From contig NZ_JAAXPN010000008.1 in the NCBI RefSeq assembly GCF_012396505.1, positions 45,976-109,975 of the forward strand: a stretch of DNA of 64,000 nt. Reading direction: 5' to 3'. The position numbers and the translations under genes are program-made. Shown here piece by piece: positions 53,761-63,686 of this stretch. Below the pieces are notes generated by a model. The model made no database searches. It was given only the letters and a program-made list of their open reading frames with translations, and was not told the origin of the DNA. This stretch comes from Periweissella fabalis (lineage in GTDB: Bacteria; Bacillota; Bacilli; Lactobacillales; Lactobacillaceae). How positions within the stretch are numbered: the stretch's first letter is position 1; each line of letters starts with the position of its first letter.

Positions 53761-55437
53761 TTGGAAGTTGTAACAAAGATTACGAATATCGAATTCGGGT
53801 CAATGGTTAATGCTGCCGCACAAAAGTTAACCGAGAACGCCGAAAAAATTAATAAATTGAACGTTTTCCCTGTGCCAGATGGTGATACCGGAACAAATAT
53901 GTCACTTTCTATGAATAGTGGTGCCCAATATGAACGTGATGCAGTTGATACAACTGTTGGTGCATTAGCACAGGCAACTGCTAAAGGTTTACTCATGGGA
54001 GCTCGTGGTAATTCAGGAGTTATTTTGTCGCAAATTTTTCGTGGCTTTGCCAAGTCAGTTGATGGTAAAGAAACACTAACAGCTCGTGATTTAGCTGATG
54101 CGCTTATGTCTGGAGCTGAGACTGCTTATAAAGCAGTTATGAAGCCAACTGAAGGAACAATTTTAACAGTTATTCGTGAAGCTGCTAGTGCTGCAAATCA
54201 TGCAGCTAAAAATTCAGATGACGCTGTAGTTGTCATGGGACAAACAGTCGATGCATCGGAAAGAGCATTAGCATCAACTCCTGATTTATTGCCAGTTCTT
54301 AAGGAAGTAGGAGTCGTTGACTCTGGTGGCCAAGGATTAGCATTTGTTTTGCAAGCTTTTTATGAGGCTTTATCAGGTGAGATCACAGCTAGCGATATTC
54401 ATATCCCAGATAATGCTGAATTAGAAGAAATGGTTAAAGGATTGCATGCAGGCGCCCAAGCTAAACTTGATCCAGCAGATATTGAATATGGTTACTGTAC
54501 TGAAGTAATGGTCCAAATTGGTAAGGGAACAACGTTTGATCATAATTTTGACTATGATGAATTTTATGCACACTTAGCTGATTTGGGTGATTCATTACTA
54601 GTTATTAATGATGATGAAATTGTTAAAATCCACGTCCATACTGAAGACCCTGGGGCTGTTATATCATGGGGAACCCATTATGGCTCATTAGTAAAAGTTA
54701 AAGTAGACAATATGCGTGATCAACAACAAGCAGTTATTGATGCACAACATACTGAAGATACTAAAGAAATTAAAAATGCTCCTGAAACGGCGATTTTAGC
54801 TGTTTCGGCTGGTGAAGGGCTATCTGATTTGTATTTAGCATCTGGAGCAACTGGTATTATTGATGGTGGTCAAACTAATAATCCATCAACTGCTGATATT
54901 TTAGCAGCTATTAAAGCTAGTGGAGCTAAACAAGCAATTATACTACCTAACAATGGTAATATCTTTATGGCTGCTGAACAAGCAGTAGAAGTAGCTGAAA
55001 TTCCAGTTCAAGTGGTACACACTAAAACGTTACAACAAGGACTAACAGCATTGTTAGCTTATAATCCATTAAATGATTTAGATGCTAACGTTACTGCTAT
55101 GGAAGAAAATAAACTAACCGTTAAATCTGGTCAAGTAACAACCGCTGTACGTGAAACGACAATTGATGGTCTTGAAATCCATGAAGGTGACTTCATTGGT
55201 ATTATTGATGGTAAGTTAAAAATTTCAGCTGCTGATCTACAAGCAGCAAGTATTCAAATGGTCCAAAAGATGCTCGATGAAGATTCAGAAATTATTACGA
55301 TTCTTTATGGTGACAATGCAACTAAAGCTGATGCCGAAACATTTGCAGAAGCAATTGCTGAACTTGATGAAGATTTAGAAGTTGAAATTCATCAAGGTGG
55401 TCAACCAGTATACCCATTTTTAGTGGCAGTTGAATAA
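53761..55437 (+). CDS. fakA: fatty acid kinase subunit A (DAK2/YloV family)
   Basis: ATP-binding subunit that phosphorylates fatty acids held by FakB (DegV-family) partners; 558 aa. The N-terminal DhaL/DAK domain (about 1-205) contains VFPVPDGDTGTNMSLSMNSG (Mg-ATP aspartates, about 37-56), GARGNSGVILSQIF and KPTEGTILTVIREA. Middle and C-terminal domains follow (VVDSGGQGL; AVSAGEGLSDLYLASGA). The start is TTG with AGGAGG upstream. It feeds acyl-phosphate to the PlsX/PlsY route encoded just downstream. Confidence 0.92.
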   Translation: MEVVTKITNIEFGSMVNAAAQKLTENAEKINKLNVFPVPDGDTGTNMSLSMNSGAQYERDAVDTTVGALAQATAKGLLMGARGNSGVILSQIFRGFAKSVDGKETLTARDLADALMSGAETAYKAVMKPTEGTILTVIREAASAANHAAKNSDDAVVVMGQTVDASERALASTPDLLPVLKEVGVVDSGGQGLAFVLQAFYEALSGEITASDIHIPDNAELEEMVKGLHAGAQAKLDPADIEYGYCTEVMVQIGKGTTFDHNFDYDEFYAHLADLGDSLLVINDDEIVKIHVHTEDPGAVISWGTHYGSLVKVKVDNMRDQQQAVIDAQHTEDTKEIKNAPETAILAVSAGEGLSDLYLASGATGIIDGGQTNNPSTADILAAIKASGAKQAIILPNNGNIFMAAEQAVEVAEIPVQVVHTKTLQQGLTALLAYNPLNDLDANVTAMEENKLTVKSGQVTTAVRETTIDGLEIHEGDFIGIIDGKLKISAADLQAASIQMVQKMLDEDSEIITILYGDNATKADAETFAEAIAELDEDLEVEIHQGGQPVYPFLVAVE

Positions 55438-55475
55438 GCTTAATAGTTTATATAAATATTATTAAAAATAGTGTT

Positions 55476-55555
55476 GTGACATAAGTCAGACGCTACTAAA
55501 AAATATGACAATAGGTCCCTTGAAGGTTTTCTTCAAGGGACCTATTGTCATATTT
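55476..55555. repeat. dispersed terminator-linked repeat (copy B) with 25-bp perfect hairpin
   Basis: The flank TGACATAAGTCAGACGCTAC (55477-55496) leads into a perfect 25-bp inverted repeat (55501-55525 and 55531-55555) with a GTTTT loop. The inner arm CCCTTGAAG / CTTCAAGGG is shared with copy A. It probably terminates the Asp23-fakA transcript. Confidence 0.7.
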
Positions 55556-55592
55556 TGAATGTGTTAGGCTTTAAGCTGAGAAGTTCAATATT

Positions 55593-55617
55593 CAAACGCA
55601 TGTTCGTTTGTTATAAT
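55593..55617. promoter_or_regulatory. LexA/DinR-type operator in the recG promoter
   Basis: On the minus strand 55593-55606 reads CGAACATGCGTTTG, an exact match to the Gram-positive SOS box CGAACRNRYGTTYG. It abuts a TATAAT -10 box (55612-55617), 29 bp before the recG start, so repressor binding would block the promoter. Confidence 0.7.
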
Positions 55618-55646
55618 ATAAATACACATAAACAGGAGGGAAATTG

Positions 55647-57701
55647 ATGAGTGAGTCAGCTAAAAAACCCGAATCTCTTGAAGATAGTATTACGGTTTTA
55701 AGTGGAGTTGGTGAAAAAAGAGCACAAGCATTAAATGCTTTGGGCATCTTTACGATTGCCGACTTATTGGAATATTTTCCTTTTCGTTACGACGATTTAG
55801 CAGCAAAAATGCCCACGGCAACCCAAGACGGGGAAAAAGTAACTTTCAAAGGTATAGTTTCTTCAGAACCAATTATGATTAGGATGGGATATAAAAAGTC
55901 ACGCTTAACTTTTAATATTCTGATTGGCCAAGAAAATATTAAAGTTAGTTTTTTTAATCAACCATGGCTAAAAGAACAAATTAAACTTGAAAATGAAATT
56001 GCAGTCTATGGAACATATGATGCTATCCATCAAAGTTTAGCTGCTATGAAACTTATTCAACAAACTACAGATAGTTTGGCAGGAATTTATCCGGCCTCAA
56101 AGGCGGTGCAAGCTAAAACAATTCAAGGATTAATTGAACAAGCTTATGGAAAATATCATCAACTAATTGAAGATTTAATACCGATACCATTACAAGAAAA
56201 ATATCGTTTACTTAATCGGCAAACGATGATTCGTGATATGCATTTTCCTAATGATATGACAGCTGCACATGCTGCTCGTCGGAGTGCGGCGTTTGAAGAA
56301 TTTTTCCTATTTCAAATGAATTTACAACTTGTTAAGATGGCTGATACAAAGAATCATGGGCGTAGTATTGAATTTGATAATCAGCAAGTGCAAGCGTTTA
56401 TTAAAACCTTACCATTTGAATTGACCGCCGCACAAAAAAAGGTGGTTAATGAAATTGCTTTTGATATGAAACGCCCCTTACATATGAATCGCTTATTACA
56501 AGGAGATGTTGGTTCGGGTAAGACCGTGGTTGCAGCAATTGAAGCGTATGCAGCTGCCACTGCAGGGATGCAAACGGCCATCATGGCGCCAACCGAAATT
56601 TTAGCACAACAACACGCCAAAAGTTTTGGCAAGTTTTTTGCGGCAATACCCGATATTCGCGTGGAATTAATAACTGGTGCGACAAAGGCAGCTGCTCGAC
56701 GCCAAGTGCTAGCAGATTTAGTTAATGGTGAGATTGATATGATTATTGGTACCCATGCATTGATTCAAGATGGGATTGAGTTTCATAATCTTGGTTTGGC
56801 TATTATTGATGAACAACACCGTTTTGGGGTTAAACAACGAGCAGTCTTACGTGAAAAGGGGATGAACCCGGATATTTTAGCCATGACGGCGACGCCCATT
56901 CCTCGGACTTTGGCGATTACGGCATATGGTGAAATGGATGTGTCAATTATTGATCAATTGCCTGCGGGACGAAAACCGATTGAAACTAGATGGTTAAAAA
57001 CGGATGCGTATGACCAAGCAATTGATTTTATGCGCCAACAAATTAAAGCTGGGGCACAAGCCTATATTGTCACACCACTGATTGAAGAATCCGAAGCCCT
57101 TGATGTCCAAAATGCCACGGCAATTTATGAAGAATTAGCCGACTTTTTGGCGCCGGATATTAAAGTTGGTCTATTACATGGGCGGATGAAAAATGATGAA
57201 AAAGATGCTGTGATGCAAAAGTTTAAGGCCAATGAATTTCAAGTCTTAGTCGCCACAACTGTGATTGAAGTTGGTGTTGATGTCCCTAATGCGACGGTTA
57301 TGTTAATTTTGGATGCTGATCGATTTGGGCTGGCTCAACTCCACCAATTACGTGGGCGGGTTGGTCGAGGGGATAAGCAATCATACACGCTATTGCTTGC
57401 AGATCCTAAGACTCAGTATGGTAAAGACCGGATGGATATCATGACCAAAACGACCAATGGTTTTGTCTTAGCACAAAAAGATTTGGAGTTACGCGGACAA
57501 GGTGATATTCTAGGACAAAAGCAATCAGGAATGCCTGATTTTAAAGTGGGTGATCCAGTGGCTGACTTAAAGATGTTAGAAATTGCACAGCAAGAAGCAA
57601 TTACAATTATCACTCAACCTAACTGGGATAGTGTTCAAATGAACGCAGCTTTGGTACAATATTTATCAAACAGAATGGCACGCTATCGTAATTTAGATTA
57701 G
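55647..57701 (+). CDS. recG: ATP-dependent DNA helicase RecG
   Basis: Remodels stalled replication forks and Holliday junctions; 684 aa from the ATG at 55647 (AGGAGGG; a TTG one codon earlier is too close). The N-terminal wedge/OB domain (about 60-160) is followed by helicase domains with Walker [12 protein letters not shown] (about 287), [23 protein letters not shown] and the C-terminal RGRVGRG and ARYRNLD-type TRG region. The promoter carries a consensus LexA box. Confidence 0.95.
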   Translation: MSESAKKPESLEDSITVLSGVGEKRAQALNALGIFTIADLLEYFPFRYDDLAAKMPTATQDGEKVTFKGIVSSEPIMIRMGYKKSRLTFNILIGQENIKVSFFNQPWLKEQIKLENEIAVYGTYDAIHQSLAAMKLIQQTTDSLAGIYPASKAVQAKTIQGLIEQAYGKYHQLIEDLIPIPLQEKYRLLNRQTMIRDMHFPNDMTAAHAARRSAAFEEFFLFQMNLQLVKMADTKNHGRSIEFDNQQVQAFIKTLPFELTAAQKKVVNEIAFDMKRPLHMNRLLQGDVGSGKTVVAAIEAYAAATAGMQTAIMAPTEILAQQHAKSFGKFFAAIPDIRVELITGATKAAARRQVLADLVNGEIDMIIGTHALIQDGIEFHNLGLAIIDEQHRFGVKQRAVLREKGMNPDILAMTATPIPRTLAITAYGEMDVSIIDQLPAGRKPIETRWLKTDAYDQAIDFMRQQIKAGAQAYIVTPLIEESEALDVQNATAIYEELADFLAPDIKVGLLHGRMKNDEKDAVMQKFKANEFQVLVATTVIEVGVDVPNATVMLILDADRFGLAQLHQLRGRVGRGDKQSYTLLLADPKTQYGKDRMDIMTKTTNGFVLAQKDLELRGQGDILGQKQSGMPDFKVGDPVADLKMLEIAQQEAITIITQPNWDSVQMNAALVQYLSNRMARYRNLD

Positions 57702-57729
57702 TGCTAAGTTAAATGGAGAAGAGAAAACG

Positions 57730-58767
57730 ATGAAAATTGCAGTTGATGCAATGGGTGGCGATTATGCCCCATTGGAAATTGTTAAAGGGGTTGAAAAATC
57801 TCGTGACCAGTTTAGTGATATTGAATTTATTTTATTTGGGGACGAAGCTAAAATTAAAGCGGTCTTGAAAGATACAACACGGGTAACAATTCACCATACT
57901 GATGATATGATTGAAATGGGTGAAGAACCAGTACGTGCGATCCGGCGCAAAAAAAATTCATCAATGGTTTTAGCGGCCACCGCGGTTAAAAACGGTGAAG
58001 CAGATGCTTTCTTTTCAGCTGGTAACACAGGTGCAATCTTGGCCGCAGGAATCTTTATTGTTGGTCGGATTAAAGGAATTGATCGACCAGCTTTAGCAAC
58101 GGTTTTACCATCAGTTGATGGCCCACATGATTCATTTGTAATGATGGATATGGGAGCTAATGCTGAATCTAAAGCAGCACATTTATACCAATATGGTTTC
58201 TTAGGTGATTTTTATGCTGAAAAAGTCCTTGGCTTTGAAAACCCCCGTGTTGGTCTTTTGAATTTAGGAACTGAAGAAGATAAAGGTGATGAAGTTCATA
58301 AAGAAGCCTGGCAATTACTAAATAAAGCACCAAAATTAAACTATATCGGGAACGTTGAAGCTCGTGAGTTACTTAATGGAGCTGCTGATGTTGTAGTAAC
58401 GGATGGTTCAAATGGTAATACGGCTTTAAAAGCTATTGAAGGAACAGCACTAACCATTATTAATTTATTGAAAGAATCAATTCTTGGTGGTGGTATTAAA
58501 GCAAAACTAGGTGGTCTATTAATCAAAGATGCATTACGTGGTATGCGTGATAAATTAGATTATACAAAGGCAGGTGGTGCAGTATTACTTGGTGTAAATG
58601 CCCCAGTTGTTAAAACGCATGGTTCTGCTAAAGAACGAGAAGTTGCCAATACATTCGCCCAAATTCATACGATGGTGCAAAATGGACTGGTTCCAGCAAT
58701 TCAAGATTATATTGCTAATCATGCTGATGTGATTAAAGTAACAGCAAATGAAGAAAGTAAAGGATAA
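57730..58767 (+). CDS. plsX: phosphate acyltransferase PlsX
   Basis: Makes acyl-phosphate from acyl-ACP for phospholipid synthesis; 345 aa. [20 protein letters not shown] at the N-terminus (positions 1-20), [13 protein letters not shown] and [12 protein letters not shown] are typical. TGGAG precedes the ATG. In Bacillus the order is recG-fapR-plsX-fabD-fabG-acpP; here fapR, fabD and fabG are absent from between. Confidence 0.95.
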   Translation: MKIAVDAMGGDYAPLEIVKGVEKSRDQFSDIEFILFGDEAKIKAVLKDTTRVTIHHTDDMIEMGEEPVRAIRRKKNSSMVLAATAVKNGEADAFFSAGNTGAILAAGIFIVGRIKGIDRPALATVLPSVDGPHDSFVMMDMGANAESKAAHLYQYGFLGDFYAEKVLGFENPRVGLLNLGTEEDKGDEVHKEAWQLLNKAPKLNYIGNVEARELLNGAADVVVTDGSNGNTALKAIEGTALTIINLLKESILGGGIKAKLGGLLIKDALRGMRDKLDYTKAGGAVLLGVNAPVVKTHGSAKEREVANTFAQIHTMVQNGLVPAIQDYIANHADVIKVTANEESKG

Positions 58768-58771
58768 TTTT

Positions 58772-59023
58772 ATGACTAAACAAGATATTTACAACACAAT
58801 TAGTGCCTCAATTATGGAACAATTCAATTTAAGTGCTGACAAAATTAAACCTGAGTTAAATTTTTTAAATGATATCGATGCAGACTCAATTGATTTTGTG
58901 GAATTAGTACTAGACTTGGAAGATCATTTTGATGTTGAAATTCCAGATGAAGATGCTGAAAAATTAGTTACTTTACAAAATACGGTTGACTATATTGCTG
59001 ACAAAAAAGGGATTACGGCTTAA
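58772..59023 (+). CDS. acpP: acyl carrier protein
   Basis: 83-aa carrier of acyl chains. The phosphopantetheine Ser is in DADSIDFVELVLDLE (about Ser37). Start chosen at 58772 (AAAGGA upstream); an in-frame start at 58748 lies inside plsX. It starts 4 bp after plsX, so it is probably the phospholipid-linked ACP partner of PlsX rather than one embedded in a fab cluster. Confidence 0.93.
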   Translation: MTKQDIYNTISASIMEQFNLSADKIKPELNFLNDIDADSIDFVELVLDLEDHFDVEIPDEDAEKLVTLQNTVDYIADKKGITA

Positions 59024-59410
59024 GTTAAAGTTGTGACAAGCTACCATATTAGCGGAAATATATACAAGAGTTGTGGTCTAATTACTTTTTAGTAATAATT
59101 GGTAACTAAAAATAGTTCCAAAAGGCCGATATATTTAAAATAATATACATAAATCCCAGGGAAAATTAATTCCCCTGGGATTTTTGCTAGCATTTCTCAA
59201 TAGCAGCCAAATTTTGGCATATTATCTTTTAAACATACTGAACTTTTGGTGGATATTAAAGAATCAAATTACGATTAAAAAACAGATACAAGTTCAGGTA
59301 TATCTAGTGATAACTAGCTAATTAACAAGAAATTAGGGTGTAATTAATGTTATAATTTATTATGGCATTTATTTGCATTTTTACTGCCTAATGAGGGAGG
59401 AATTAAGTAC
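59024..59410 (+). promoter_or_regulatory. 387-bp gap: terminator of acpP and promoter of rnc
   Basis: A terminator with stem AAATCCCAGGG / CCCTGGGATTT (59151-59183, T run to 59185) ends the plsX-acpP transcript. A possible decayed copy of the terminator-linked repeat (TGTGACAAGCTACCA) lies at 59034-59050. An extended -10 element, TGTTATAAT (59348-59356), is the likely rnc-smc-ftsY promoter. I see no open frame with a credible ribosome binding site in between. Confidence 0.7.
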
Positions 59411-60112
59411 GTGTTAGATAAATTACAAACACAATTAGAAAAACAATTTGGGATTAAGTTCAACGATTCAAAATTACTCGTTGAAGCTTTTACACAAGGA
59501 AATTATTTAAATGAACATCCAAATTTTAAAGGACATGATTATCAGCGCCTTGAATTTTTGGGTGATGCTGTGATGCAATTACAAACGGCGCAATATCTAT
59601 ACAAAAATTATCCGTCATGGGACGAAGGCCAACTTACTGAACTTCGAATTGCGATGGTTCAAACGCGTTCATTTGCATCGCTAGCTAAGCAATTATCGTT
59701 TAATGAATACATTTTATTAGGTCACGGTGAAGAATTAAACGGTGCTCGTAATCGGGATTCGTTACTTGAAGATGTTTGGGAAGCTTTTATTGGGGCTTTA
59801 TATTTAGACCAAGGTGCAGAAACTGTCACTAACTTTTTAACACAGCACATGTTTAATAAGATTAAAACAGGCTTTTATGATCAATTTATCGATTATAAGA
59901 GTAAGTTACAAGAATTTTTACAAAAAAATGGTGCAGTGCAAATTAAATATCAAAAGCTTAGTCAATCAGAACTTGATGAGCATAATCAACAGCAGTTTAC
60001 AGTAGCTGTTGAAGTACAAGGTAAAGTTTTATCAACTGGTAATGGTAGTTCTTTAAAGAACGCTGAAAAAGCAGCTGCACGAGCAGCTTATCAACAATTA
60101 ACGCAAAAGTAG
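59411..60112 (+). CDS. rnc: ribonuclease III
   Basis: Double-strand RNA endonuclease for rRNA maturation, 233 aa. The catalytic domain has QRLEFLGDAVMQL (signature, about 42-54) and the second acidic cluster in LLEDVWEAFIGALYLDQG. The dsRNA-binding domain (about 158-230) ends NAEKAAARAAYQQL. The start is GTG after GGAGGAA. It begins the rnc-smc-ftsY operon (7 bp to smc). Confidence 0.96.
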   Translation: MLDKLQTQLEKQFGIKFNDSKLLVEAFTQGNYLNEHPNFKGHDYQRLEFLGDAVMQLQTAQYLYKNYPSWDEGQLTELRIAMVQTRSFASLAKQLSFNEYILLGHGEELNGARNRDSLLEDVWEAFIGALYLDQGAETVTNFLTQHMFNKIKTGFYDQFIDYKSKLQEFLQKNGAVQIKYQKLSQSELDEHNQQQFTVAVEVQGKVLSTGNGSSLKNAEKAAARAAYQQLTQK

Positions 60113-60119
60113 GAACGAT

Positions 60120-63100
60120 ATGAAGCTCAAATCTTTGGAAATCAGTGGATTTAAATCATTTGCTGACAAAACAAAAATTGAATTTAAGCCAGGTATGACA
60201 GGAATTGTAGGACCCAATGGCTCTGGTAAATCAAATGTTATTGAAGCTATTCGCTGGGTAATGGGTGAACAATCAGCCAAAGGCCTACGTGGCGAAAAAA
60301 TGCAAGATGTCATCTTTGGTGGTACTAGTAAACGGAGTCCATTAAATCGGGCTGAAGTTACGATTGTCTTTGATAATAGTGATCACTACTTAAAAACAGA
60401 TTTTACCGAAATTAGGATTAGTCGGCGTTTATATCGCTCAGGAGAATCAAATTATCTAATTAATGGACAAGATGTTCGATTGCGCGATATTGTTGAATTG
60501 TTCATGGATACTGGTTTGGGACGTGAAAGCTTTTCAATTATTTCTCAAGGGCGAGTTGAAGCAATTTTTAACTCAAAAGCAGAAGATCGTCGCACAATTA
60601 TTGAAGAAGTTGCAGGTGTTTATAAATATAAGCAAAACAAAGAACGTGCACAAAAGGAACTTAAGCAAACCCAAGAAAACCTTGATCGAGTTGAAGATAT
60701 TTTACAAGAAGTTGCTAGCCGGATTGAACCACTTAGTCAGCAAGCAGCAATTGCTCAAGATTATTTAGGACAAAAACAGCGTTATGATGCCCTAGAGAAA
60801 TCACGATTAGTAATCGAGATTGATGAGTATTCGACAGTTCAAGCAAATAATGCAAATAAAGCAGACCAATTAAAAACAATTATTGATAAACAACAAAAAG
60901 ATGTTAATCATAAACTTCAACAATTAAAACAACTCAAGCAAAGTCAGCAACTACTACATCAACGGCGTGACCAAATACAAGCAAAATTAGTTACGTTGGC
61001 ACAGACAACTGAACGTTTAAACGGCTTGCAAAATATTACAGCTGAACGTGAACAAACTAGAACTAGTAGTATAAAAGAATTGACGAATAGTTTACAAGAA
61101 ACGGCACTTAGTTTAAAACAGGCTGAGAATGATTTAAAGAATAAAAAAGCAGAATTGAGTAATCAGCAAGCTAAGATTAAGCAAGTTGAAACTGAGTTAG
61201 CTGATTTAAGTGAACAAACTGTAACTAGTCGAATTGAGCAATTACAAGCAGAAGTAGCTAAAACTGAAGCGGCACATTTGGCAGAATTAAAATTACAAGT
61301 AACAGTACAAAATGAAGTACAAAATGCAGTCAACAATTTAAAGCAAGTGACCAATAACGGAACGGATGTTCAGGCTCAATTAACCGCTATTAAAGATAAA
61401 TTAGCACATGCACAAGCGGAACAAAAAACATTAGAACAACAATTAGTACACGCACAAACTGAGCAACAAAAAGTCCAAACTGAATTTGAGAATGTAACAG
61501 CAGCATATCAAGTTGCCCACAATCAACAAAAACAACATCGCCAAGCATGGTTAGATGGTCTAGCGGTTGCCAAACAAGCACAAGCCCGATTAGAATCATT
61601 ACAGGCAATGGATAATGAGTATACCGGTTACTATCAAGGTGTCCGTAATTTAATGCGACATCGAGAAAAGTTTCCTGAAATTGCAGGAACTGTTGCTGAT
61701 TTATTAAATGTTCCAGCTGAATTTAGTAAAGCAATTGAAGTTGCACTTGGAAGTGCACTACAGCAAGTTGTTGTCGCAAATGAACAAGTTGCTAAAAATG
61801 CAGTGCAATTTCTAACTAAGCAACGGCTAGGACGGGTAACATTCTTACCGATAAATGTAATCAAAGGCCGTAGTTTGTCGGCACAACAGTTGGGATTAAT
61901 TACAAATATTGAAGGATTCCAAGGCGTTGCAAGTGACTTAGTAACATGTGGTAACAAGTATAGTAAGATTTTGACCCATTTACTAGGAACTACAGTGATT
62001 GCAAGCGATTTAGATAGTGCAACAACTATTGCTCAAGCCGGACAGCATCATTTTAAAATTGTGACAATTGACGGGCAAATAATTAATCCAGGTGGTTCAA
62101 TTACAGGTGGAGCTCAACGTAATGATAATAATGGTGTTTTGCAACAGAAAACAGAAATTGAACAATTAACCCAAGCGGTTGCTACAATGAAAGTTGAGCT
62201 AGCCAAGTCTGAAGCTACGGTACAAGACTTTGAGCGACAAGTAGGTGAATTGACGGAAATGGGGACTGCTAAACGGTCTGAATTAGCCATTTGCAACGAA
62301 AATGCACAGATTTTAATTTCAAAAGTTAAACTAGCTAACGAAAACGAGCAACACTTACAACAACAAGTGCATCAATTATTACAGCAGCAACAAAGTTTTG
62401 ATGATAATATAAATAATTTGACGCAAACAGGTACTGATAATAAAGTTAGGTTAACAACTATCGAAGAAAATATCAGTAAATTACAAACCAAAATTGTATT
62501 AGCAAAGGACGAAATAAATAAGTTGTCTCAAAGCCAAAATGCTTTGAGCGAGCAAATATTTGCTAAGCGAGAATGGTTAGCGGGTCAGCGAGCTACAGGG
62601 ACTGCTTTGATGAATGATATTACTTCATTAAAACAGCAAGTGGCACAATTATATAAAAATCAACAACAGCTTGAGCAACGCTTAGCATTATTTTCTGCGG
62701 GTGGCGATGAACTAGAGCAAGCTCGTGAACGTGCGCAACGTGAACTTGTTGTGGCACAGCAAGATTATCAACAGGCAACTCGCGACTTAGCGACTATTAA
62801 AGATGAATTAGGCCAAATTGAGATTGCTATTCAAAGTTTAGAACAGCAATTAGAACATCTTCAAAGTACTCAAAGCTTAAGTCAACAGGAATTAAGTACG
62901 CTTAACTCGCAACTTGCACGTAATAGTGCACTATTAGAACAAGCTCAACAACAGTTAACCGAAGAGTATGATTTGACAATAGAGGCGGCTAAGTTGGAAT
63001 TAGTCAATATGCCAATTGACGAAATTAAGACACAGCTTAAACTTATTAAACGAGGATTAGATGAATTAGGCGATGTAAATCTTAATTCAATTACTGAATA

Positions 63101-63671
63101 TCAAGAGGTATCTAATCGCCATGAATTTTTAAGTAAGCAACAAGCGGACTTAATTGCCGCACGAGATAATTTGTTTACGACCATGGCTGAGATGGATAAT
63201 GAGGTTTCAAAGCGTTTTGAAACAACGTTTAATGCGGTTGCAGGCCAATTTAATGATATTTTTGGGCGGATGTTTGGTGGTGGTAAAGCAGAATTACGTT
63301 TGACTGATCCAAGTAATTTGTTAACCACAGGCATTGATATTATGGCACAACCACCTGGCAAGAAATTTCAACAAATGTCATTACTTTCAGGTGGTGAAAA
63401 AGCTTTGACAGCTATTACATTACTTTTCTCAATTTTAGCAGTTCGGCCAGTTCCATTTGCTATTCTAGATGAAACTGAAGCAGCATTAGACGATGCTAAC
63501 GTTACTCGTTTTGCACAATATTTACACACATTTGAAAATGATACGCAATTTATTGTAATTACCCACCGTAAAGGAACTATGGTTAATGCTGATATGTTAT
63601 ATGGTATTACAATGCAAGAATCTGGAATTTCAAAGCTTGTCGCCGTTAATTTAGCTGATATTAAGCAATAA
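60120..63671 (+). CDS. smc: chromosome segregation/condensation protein SMC
   Basis: 1183-aa condensin ATPase. The N-terminal head has Walker A GPNGSGKSNVIEAIRWVMGE (positions 32-51). A first coiled coil (about 170-500) is followed by the hinge (about 510-670; ...INPGGSITGGAQ), a second coiled coil (about 675-1010), and the C-terminal head with signature LSGGEKALTAITLLFSI and Walker B FAILDETEAALDDAN. The coils are very Gln-rich. AGGAACG precedes the ATG. Works with ScpA/ScpB, not in this window. Confidence 0.97.
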   Translation: MKLKSLEISGFKSFADKTKIEFKPGMTGIVGPNGSGKSNVIEAIRWVMGEQSAKGLRGEKMQDVIFGGTSKRSPLNRAEVTIVFDNSDHYLKTDFTEIRISRRLYRSGESNYLINGQDVRLRDIVELFMDTGLGRESFSIISQGRVEAIFNSKAEDRRTIIEEVAGVYKYKQNKERAQKELKQTQENLDRVEDILQEVASRIEPLSQQAAIAQDYLGQKQRYDALEKSRLVIEIDEYSTVQANNANKADQLKTIIDKQQKDVNHKLQQLKQLKQSQQLLHQRRDQIQAKLVTLAQTTERLNGLQNITAEREQTRTSSIKELTNSLQETALSLKQAENDLKNKKAELSNQQAKIKQVETELADLSEQTVTSRIEQLQAEVAKTEAAHLAELKLQVTVQNEVQNAVNNLKQVTNNGTDVQAQLTAIKDKLAHAQAEQKTLEQQLVHAQTEQQKVQTEFENVTAAYQVAHNQQKQHRQAWLDGLAVAKQAQARLESLQAMDNEYTGYYQGVRNLMRHREKFPEIAGTVADLLNVPAEFSKAIEVALGSALQQVVVANEQVAKNAVQFLTKQRLGRVTFLPINVIKGRSLSAQQLGLITNIEGFQGVASDLVTCGNKYSKILTHLLGTTVIASDLDSATTIAQAGQHHFKIVTIDGQIINPGGSITGGAQRNDNNGVLQQKTEIEQLTQAVATMKVELAKSEATVQDFERQVGELTEMGTAKRSELAICNENAQILISKVKLANENEQHLQQQVHQLLQQQQSFDDNINNLTQTGTDNKVRLTTIEENISKLQTKIVLAKDEINKLSQSQNALSEQIFAKREWLAGQRATGTALMNDITSLKQQVAQLYKNQQQLEQRLALFSAGGDELEQARERAQRELVVAQQDYQQATRDLATIKDELGQIEIAIQSLEQQLEHLQSTQSLSQQELSTLNSQLARNSALLEQAQQQLTEEYDLTIEAAKLELVNMPIDEIKTQLKLIKRGLDELGDVNLNSITEYQEVSNRHEFLSKQQADLIAARDNLFTTMAEMDNEVSKRFETTFNAVAGQFNDIFGRMFGGGKAELRLTDPSNLLTTGIDIMAQPPGKKFQQMSLLSGGEKALTAITLLFSILAVRPVPFAILDETEAALDDANVTRFAQYLHTFENDTQFIVITHRKGTMVNADMLYGITMQESGISKLVAVNLADIKQ

Positions 63672-63686
63672 AAGTGAGGACATAAA

